Program-made: the position numbers and the translations under genes
Source: Sediminibacterium sp.
GTDB taxonomy: Bacteria; Bacteroidota; Bacteroidia; Chitinophagales; Chitinophagaceae
NCBI GenBank assembly: GCA_030832695.1
Contig: JAURIP010000020.1
Span: forward strand, 1 to 12,207
Direction: 5' to 3'
Length of the DNA: 12,207 bases
Shown: in pieces, positions 8,651 to 12,207 of the stretch
How positions within the stretch are numbered: position 1 is the stretch's first letter
Layout of the letters: every line of letters starts with the position of its first letter
Notes under the pieces: model-generated
Database searches by the model: none
Seen by the model: only the letters and a program-made list of their open reading frames with translations
Told to the model about the DNA's origin: nothing

Positions 8651-9568
8651 ATGAAAAATTTACATAAAATAATTGGGTTGTTTTCATTACTTGTGATACT
8701 TAGTATTACAGGTTGTAAGAAAGAAGAATATTCTTTTGGTGCAATGAAAACACCTTCTGGCTTAGCATTAACAACAACTGTTGTTGGTGTAGACAATGCC
8801 AATCCAACTGGTAATGGTACAGGTGCCGTTGCAATCAATGTGACTGCGACCAATGCTATTACATACAACATTGACTTTGGTGACGGCAATACAGCATTAG
8901 TGCCTTCTGGTAAGATTACTTATAAGTATACGACTCCAGGTGTTAAAAAATATACCATCACGGTAAATGCAATTGGCACGGGTGGTATTATTTCAACAAT
9001 CAGTAAGGCTGTTACAGTATATGTTGCTTTTGAAATCCCAACAGCACTCCTTACTAATTTAACCGGTGCTTCATCTAAAGTTTGGATTATAGACAAAGCT
9101 GCTCCTGGTCATTTTGGTGTAGGACCTGGTCCTAATCAAGGTGCGAATGAAACATTCTTCCCTAGTTGGTATGCTGCTGGCCCAGATTCAAGAGCTGCTG
9201 ACGGATTTTATGATGATGAAATTACTTTCTCTAAAGATGCGAATAACAATGTGTCGATGGATGTAGATAATAAAGGCAACACATTTGTGTTAGGCGCTGC
9301 AGTTGCTTATTATGGTTTAACTGGTGGAGAAGGTCAATTCCCAATTACAACATTAGGTGTTAAGCGACTTTCTTTCATGAATGCAACTTCGAACAGTACA
9401 GCTGCAATTTCTACAAGAATTCAATTCTCAGTGCCAGGTAATGGCTTAGTGGCAATTGGTATAGGAAGTAATATGTATGAGATCATATCAATTACTAGTA
9501 CCACTATGACTCTAAGAACAATTGGTGTTGACGGAAACGCATGGTATCAAATGTTTAAAGTAAAATAA
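8651..9568 (+). CDS. PKD-containing surface lipoprotein, probable second glycan-binding protein
   Basis: The 305-aa product has a lipoprotein leader (LSITGCKKE, Cys22). A PKD domain follows at about 33-125, with the hallmark DFGDG at 75-79 and a KYTTPGVKKYTITV strand. The C-terminal part (about 131-305) begins LLTNLTGASSKVWIIDK. It contains GHFGVGPGPN, FFPSWYAAGPDSR, a DGFYDDEITF strand, TYE-like MYEIISIT, and ends AWYQMFKVK. I recall this kind of C-terminal domain from PKD lipoproteins and GH16 enzymes of Bacteroidota beta-glucan loci, but cannot name a family; a binding role is inferred. The gene sits 17 nt after the multimodular SGBP gene and 7 nt before the GH16 gene. Its PKD resembles that of the GH16 protein. 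No catalytic residues are recognised. Confidence 0.75.
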   Translation: MKNLHKIIGLFSLLVILSITGCKKEEYSFGAMKTPSGLALTTTVVGVDNANPTGNGTGAVAINVTATNAITYNIDFGDGNTALVPSGKITYKYTTPGVKKYTITVNAIGTGGIISTISKAVTVYVAFEIPTALLTNLTGASSKVWIIDKAAPGHFGVGPGPNQGANETFFPSWYAAGPDSRAADGFYDDEITFSKDANNNVSMDVDNKGNTFVLGAAVAYYGLTGGEGQFPITTLGVKRLSFMNATSNSTAAISTRIQFSVPGNGLVAIGIGSNMYEIISITSTTMTLRTIGVDGNAWYQMFKVK

Positions 9569-9575
9569 ATATTAA

Positions 9576-10592
9576 ATGAGAGTAGGTATATTTTTGTGTT
9601 TAATAAGCTTGGGATTGCTTTCATGTAATAAGAGCGGGGGTACGCCCCCCGCTTTAACTCCATCTAATTTGGTGGTTAATGCAACTGTGAATCCAGACAA
9701 AAGTGGTAATGTTTCCTTTGTATCATCTGCAACGAATGCAGCGAGCTATGAATATGATTTTGGAAATGGTATTTATGAAACCATTCCTTCAGGGTCCGTA
9801 CAGCATAAATACACGACCTCTGGAAATTACACGGTGAAAGTGACAGCTAAAAGCAGCTCTGGCGCAAGCATATCAAAATCTATTGATATTGCTGTGACTG
9901 TTGCTATGGCCTTAGTTTGGTCTGACGAATTTGATACTCCAGGCGCACCTAATAGTAATAAATGGGGCTATGATTTAGGCGCAAGTGGTTGGGGCAATAA
10001 TGAATTGCAGTATTATACAGATCGTAGAGATAATTCCTACGTGACAGATGGTACTTTAAAAATTGTGGCTAAGAAAGAAGCATTTTCTTCTAGTCAATAC
10101 ACGTCTGCACGTTTATTGAGTAAAGGCAAGTATTCCTTCAAATATGGTAAAGTAGAAGTTCGTGCCAAAATACCAGCAGGTGTTGGAACATGGCCTGCAA
10201 TTTGGATGTTAGGTGATAATATTAATACAGTTGCATGGCCTGCTTGTGGCGAAATAGATATCATGGAGCACGTAGGTAGAGATTTAAATAAAATTATTTC
10301 TGCATTTCATTATCCTGTATACTATGGAAGTAATGCCAAAGTGGCCACGACAATGGTTCCAACAGCAACAACAGAATTTCATGTGTATAAGCTAGAATGG
10401 ACACCTGCATCGATGCAAATTTTTGTAGACGATAAATTATTCCACACACTTCCAAACAGTCCATCCATCCCATATAATCAAAACTTCTTCCTGATTTTAA
10501 ACATTGCAATGGGTGGCAATTTAGGTGGACCTATCGATCCATCATTTACAAGTACCACATTCGAAATTGATTACGTAAGAGTGTATCAATAA
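9576..10592 (+). CDS. GH16 endo-beta-glucanase (laminarinase-type) lipoprotein with PKD domain
   Basis: The 338-aa protein starts with a lipoprotein leader (LGLLSCNKS, Cys17). A Gly/Pro/Thr linker and one PKD-like domain follow (about 28-107; YEYDFGNG, HKYTTSGNYTVKV). The GH16 jelly roll covers about 113-338. It opens LVWSDEFD, has YYTDRRDNSYVTDGTLKI and TSARLLSKGKYSFKYGKVEV, and the aromatic WPAIWMLG. The active site GEIDIMEHVG has nucleophile E226, helper D228 and acid/base E231. The extra Met in EIDIME is the laminarinase/lichenase type (beta-bulge), unlike EIDIE xyloglucanases or carrageenases. It ends in FEIDYVRVYQ, the normal last strand. Expected reaction: endo-hydrolysis of beta-1,3 (or mixed 1,3-1,4) glucan at the cell surface, feeding SusCD. 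Last gene of the operon, followed by a terminator. A GC-rich hairpin covers codons 19-27. Confidence 0.95.
   Translation: MRVGIFLCLISLGLLSCNKSGGTPPALTPSNLVVNATVNPDKSGNVSFVSSATNAASYEYDFGNGIYETIPSGSVQHKYTTSGNYTVKVTAKSSSGASISKSIDIAVTVAMALVWSDEFDTPGAPNSNKWGYDLGASGWGNNELQYYTDRRDNSYVTDGTLKIVAKKEAFSSSQYTSARLLSKGKYSFKYGKVEVRAKIPAGVGTWPAIWMLGDNINTVAWPACGEIDIMEHVGRDLNKIISAFHYPVYYGSNAKVATTMVPTATTEFHVYKLEWTPASMQIFVDDKLFHTLPNSPSIPYNQNFFLILNIAMGGNLGGPIDPSFTSTTFEIDYVRVYQ
9631..9655 (+). other. GC-rich hairpin inside the 5' part of the GH16 gene
   Basis: agcggggg (9633-9640) and cccccgct (9646-9653) are perfectly complementary around a 5-nt loop. An a-t pair and a G-U pair can add two more base pairs outside. 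The stem has seven G-C pairs in AT-rich surroundings and begins about 55 nt after the GH16 start codon. It encodes the linker K-S-G-G-T-P-P-A after the lipid Cys. No clear U-run follows, so it is not a standard terminator. It could pause ribosomes or RNA polymerase, or protect the mRNA end, but it may simply follow from Gly/Pro codon choice. Confidence 0.55.
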
Positions 10593-10603
10593 TTTATCTA
10601 TTA

Positions 10604-10697
10604 TTTAAATCCCCTTCTAACGACCAGTCAAAAGACTGGTCGTTTTATTTTAAGACTGCGTTCTTGTTTAAATCCAAGACTGCCGTCTTTTAAATCC
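10604..10697. repeat. Short degenerate repeats around and after the terminator
   Basis: tttaaatcc occurs at 10604-10612, 10667-10675 and 10689-10697. aagactg occurs at 10632-10638 (inside the terminator stem), 10652-10658 and 10676-10682. Together 10652-10675 and 10676-10697 form an imperfect tandem pair of 24 and 22 bp. The second unit contains a small hairpin (aagac, loop tgcc, gtctt) followed by four Ts in total. These may be decayed copies of a terminator-like element. The remaining 10698-10790 holds AT-rich DNA in which I see nothing definite. Confidence 0.5.
10619..10650 (+). terminator. Intrinsic terminator of the PUL operon
   Basis: aacgaccagtc (10619-10629) and gactggtcgtt (10634-10644) form a perfect 11-bp stem with an AAAA loop, followed by ttattttt-like T-rich sequence (to about 10651). 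It lies 26 nt after the GH16 stop. No other comparable hairpin with a T-run was found between the five PUL genes, supporting a single transcript that ends here. Confidence 0.9.
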
Positions 10698-10790
10698 ACT
10701 AACAGATTCTTTATATTATAATAACCAAGCTGGCATTTCTTTAATAATCTTTAAAATATAGTATGTTTAAATAATTATGAAATTGATCAT

Positions 10791-11168
10791 ATGAATGATA
10801 AATCAGTTAGATGGTCAAGAGCACAAAGAGATACTATCGACCTTACTTTAGTTTCATTGGTGAGTGGATGTATACAAACGGCTACTTTGCTAAAAGCGAC
10901 CACTTTCGGAGGATCGACTGGTAATGATGCTGTATATAATGATATGCTCAATAAGTTTATGTTATCTATTCGAAACACTGGCACTTTTGCTTTTCCTAGT
11001 TATCAACTATTATCAGGTGCTGGAGGTAAATTCAACAACTCTGCGATCTATGATAAAGATGGTTATTCATTATTTACAAATGTCAATGGAGTTTCACCTG
11101 GATATTTACAAAGCTTGGCACCATCAGGTCCAGCTCTAATATTGAATGGAACAACATTAACAGTTTAA
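10791..11168 (+). CDS. Orphan 125-aa hypothetical protein, possibly a gene fragment
   Basis: I do not recognise this protein. The ORF begins MNDKSVRWSRAQRD, which is neither a signal peptide nor a recognisable domain start. It contains a mildly hydrophobic LTLVSLVSGC and a Gly/Ser/Asn-rich C-terminal half (LLSGAGGKFNNSAIYDKDGY; SLAPSGPALILNGTTLTV). The composition resembles exported or surface Bacteroidota proteins. The frame is open upstream to a stop at 10752-10754. In another frame ATG at 10777 reads M-K-L-I-I then stops, which looks like the beginning of a signal peptide that has lost its frame. It stands alone between the PUL terminator and the next genes. It could be a real small protein or a remnant of a longer one. 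Confidence 0.45.
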   Translation: MNDKSVRWSRAQRDTIDLTLVSLVSGCIQTATLLKATTFGGSTGNDAVYNDMLNKFMLSIRNTGTFAFPSYQLLSGAGGKFNNSAIYDKDGYSLFTNVNGVSPGYLQSLAPSGPALILNGTTLTV

Positions 11169-11292
11169 AAAAAATGTAACAGTTTGTTTACCAATTGAAT
11201 ATACAAACACAACTAGAAGAAAGAAGAACTCGATCTAATTTTAGTTGCTCTTTTTATATATCTTTTTATTATAATATTATTCAAGGAATACT
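11169..11292. other. AT-rich spacer upstream of the exported-protein pair
   Basis: These 124 bp have no ORF worth calling and are strongly AT-rich. aaggaa at 11283-11288 lies about 4 nt before the TTG at 11293 and could act as a ribosome binding site, which is unusual for Bacteroidota. No convincing promoter boxes or terminator hairpin were found; a short aacta/tagtt inverted pair is too weak to call. Confidence 0.4.
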
Positions 11293-11799
11293 TTGTATTT
11301 TTATATAAATTCTTATTCATATAATTCTATCCTCTTGAATAAATATTTATTAATCATCTTCTTCCTTGCATTTAATTTAAATGCTACTGCGCAGAAAAAA
11401 AATTTCTTCGAGAACCCAAGTAATTATTTAATAAAGGGGACTTATCAGAAATACCAATCTGCTATGGGTTCAGGTTCAGGATTTATTATTCATATTAGCA
11501 TCCCCAAAAAAATGATGGATAAAAAGTTTATCATTGATTCTGTTTTTGTCAATAATGAACCCATTGCTTTTACACTTAAAGAGCATGAAGGTACTTTAAT
11601 TGAATTGAATGTATACTTTCCATCAGAAAAGCCAGTCTTTAATGATGGTGAAGAAAATATAAAAAATGAAAAAAGCAAATCCAATATTTCGTCAATAAAT
11701 TGTTTTTTTTACATAAAGAGGAAATCAAAAAGGTATAAGTTACAAGTTAGTGGTTATGAATTAATAGACAATTTAAAAAAGACAACATATGAATTATAA
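11293..11799 (+). CDS. Small exported protein of unknown function
   Basis: The ORF from TTG 11293 has 168 codons and no in-frame ATG near its start. An aaggaa element just upstream supports 11293. A second TTG at 11335 would begin directly at LNKYLLIIFFLAFNLNATAQ, an ideal signal peptide with cleavage near ATAQ/KK, and is an equally good start. The mature part is short, rich in Lys, Ile and Asn. It contains GTYQKYQSAMGSGSGFIIHI, FIIDSVFVNNEPIAF and a late FYIKRKSKRYKLQVSGYEL, suggesting a small beta-strand-rich domain. I do not recognise the family. It overlaps the next gene by 11 bp, so the two are probably translated together. The base composition is clearly more AT-rich than the PUL. Confidence 0.65.
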   Translation: MYFYINSYSYNSILLNKYLLIIFFLAFNLNATAQKKNFFENPSNYLIKGTYQKYQSAMGSGSGFIIHISIPKKMMDKKFIIDSVFVNNEPIAFTLKEHEGTLIELNVYFPSEKPVFNDGEENIKNEKSKSNISSINCFFYIKRKSKRYKLQVSGYELIDNLKKTTYEL

Positions 11800-12207
11800 A
11801 AATATAAAATACATTTTTTTAATTGGGCTTATTGTATTCATATCAATCAATACTTATTTCAATAAAAAGCAAAGCGTTCAAAGTATTCAACAACTTACTC
11901 GTATAGAAAAGGCAACAATCGTAGAGAACAAATCATCTATTGTAAAGCCTGAGAAAAAGGCTACTAAAAAAAGCATTAAAAAAAGTGTCAATAAAATTCA
12001 TCAAGAAGATAATTTTCAAACAATTACTGGGGGTATAGAGGATGCTTTTTTACAGGAGTTTAATAAGACAATGAATTTAAATTTAAAGAGACCAACTCCA
12101 GAATTACTACCTAGAATAATAGAAGAGAACCTCAATAAAGCAAGAGCACAAAAAATCAGTTATGCAATACCTGGCTCATCCTCAACTGCTTCTTGGGTAG
12201 AATTAGG
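11789..12207 (+). CDS. N-terminus of an exported protein, possibly BNR/sortilin-like, cut by window end
   Basis: ATG at 11789 opens a frame that stays open for 139 codons to the right edge. It starts MNYKNIKYIFLIGLIVFIS, a signal peptide or signal anchor. A Lys/Ser-rich stretch follows (VKPEKKATKKSIKKSVNK), then a segment ending RAQKISYAIPGSSSTASWVEL. A W-x-x-L(G) after an N-terminal spacer is how many large Bacteroidota secreted BNR/sortilin (VPS10-like) repeat proteins begin, often with a type IX secretion tail. That tail and the repeats are outside the window, so the family is a guess from the start only. The start overlaps the preceding gene by 11 bp, indicating a co-translated pair. Confidence 0.6.
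   Translation, partial: MNYKNIKYIFLIGLIVFISINTYFNKKQSVQSIQQLTRIEKATIVENKSSIVKPEKKATKKSIKKSVNKIHQEDNFQTITGGIEDAFLQEFNKTMNLNLKRPTPELLPRIIEENLNKARAQKISYAIPGSSSTASWVEL

Noticed and set aside
10593..10790. Insertion sequence ends after the PUL
   Set aside because: No transposase remnant or long terminal inverted repeat was found; only short degenerate repeats are visible.
10924..11139. 71-aa plus-strand ORF overlapping the orphan ORF
   Set aside because: It lies within the longer ORF in another frame and its translation shows no protein-like features.

Overview
The window looks like Bacteroidota DNA, probably Chitinophagaceae or a relative. This rests on the low GC content, a SusC/SusD pair, several lipoproteins with short Lys-rich leaders, a two-component-type propeller sensor, and the near absence of Shine-Dalgarno sequences. 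The family-level placement is inference.

Left part (1-1557, minus strand): the N-terminal 519 residues of an exported 'two-component regulator propeller' sensor. Its signalling half lies outside the window. It is divergent from the main operon across a 302-bp intergenic region. That region holds direct repeats of the 7-mer tgatgta with strict 11-bp spacing, a LacI-type palindrome and a weak candidate Bacteroidota promoter.

Centre (1860-10592, plus strand): a compact five-gene polysaccharide utilization locus (PUL), most likely for laminarin or another beta-1,3-glucan. The order is SusC-like TonB-dependent transporter, SusD-like lipoprotein, a 699-aa multimodular surface lipoprotein (two PKD-like domains plus three tandem repeats of about 165 aa), a 305-aa PKD lipoprotein, and a PKD-GH16 endo-glucanase lipoprotein. 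Gaps are 7-23 nt, so one transcript is likely. It closes with a strong intrinsic terminator at 10619-10650. The three accessory lipoproteins would capture glucan on the cell surface, the GH16 enzyme would cut it, and SusCD would import the oligosaccharides. The divergent sensor is the natural candidate regulator. No exo-glucosidase or inner-membrane transporter is present in the window. A very GC-rich hairpin lies just inside the GH16 coding sequence.

Right part (10593-12207): a short tract of degenerate repeats, an orphan 125-aa ORF of unknown function that may be a gene fragment, then a more AT-rich pair: a 168-aa exported protein and an 11-bp overlapping gene that runs off the window. The second resembles the N-terminus of large exported BNR/sortilin-like proteins.
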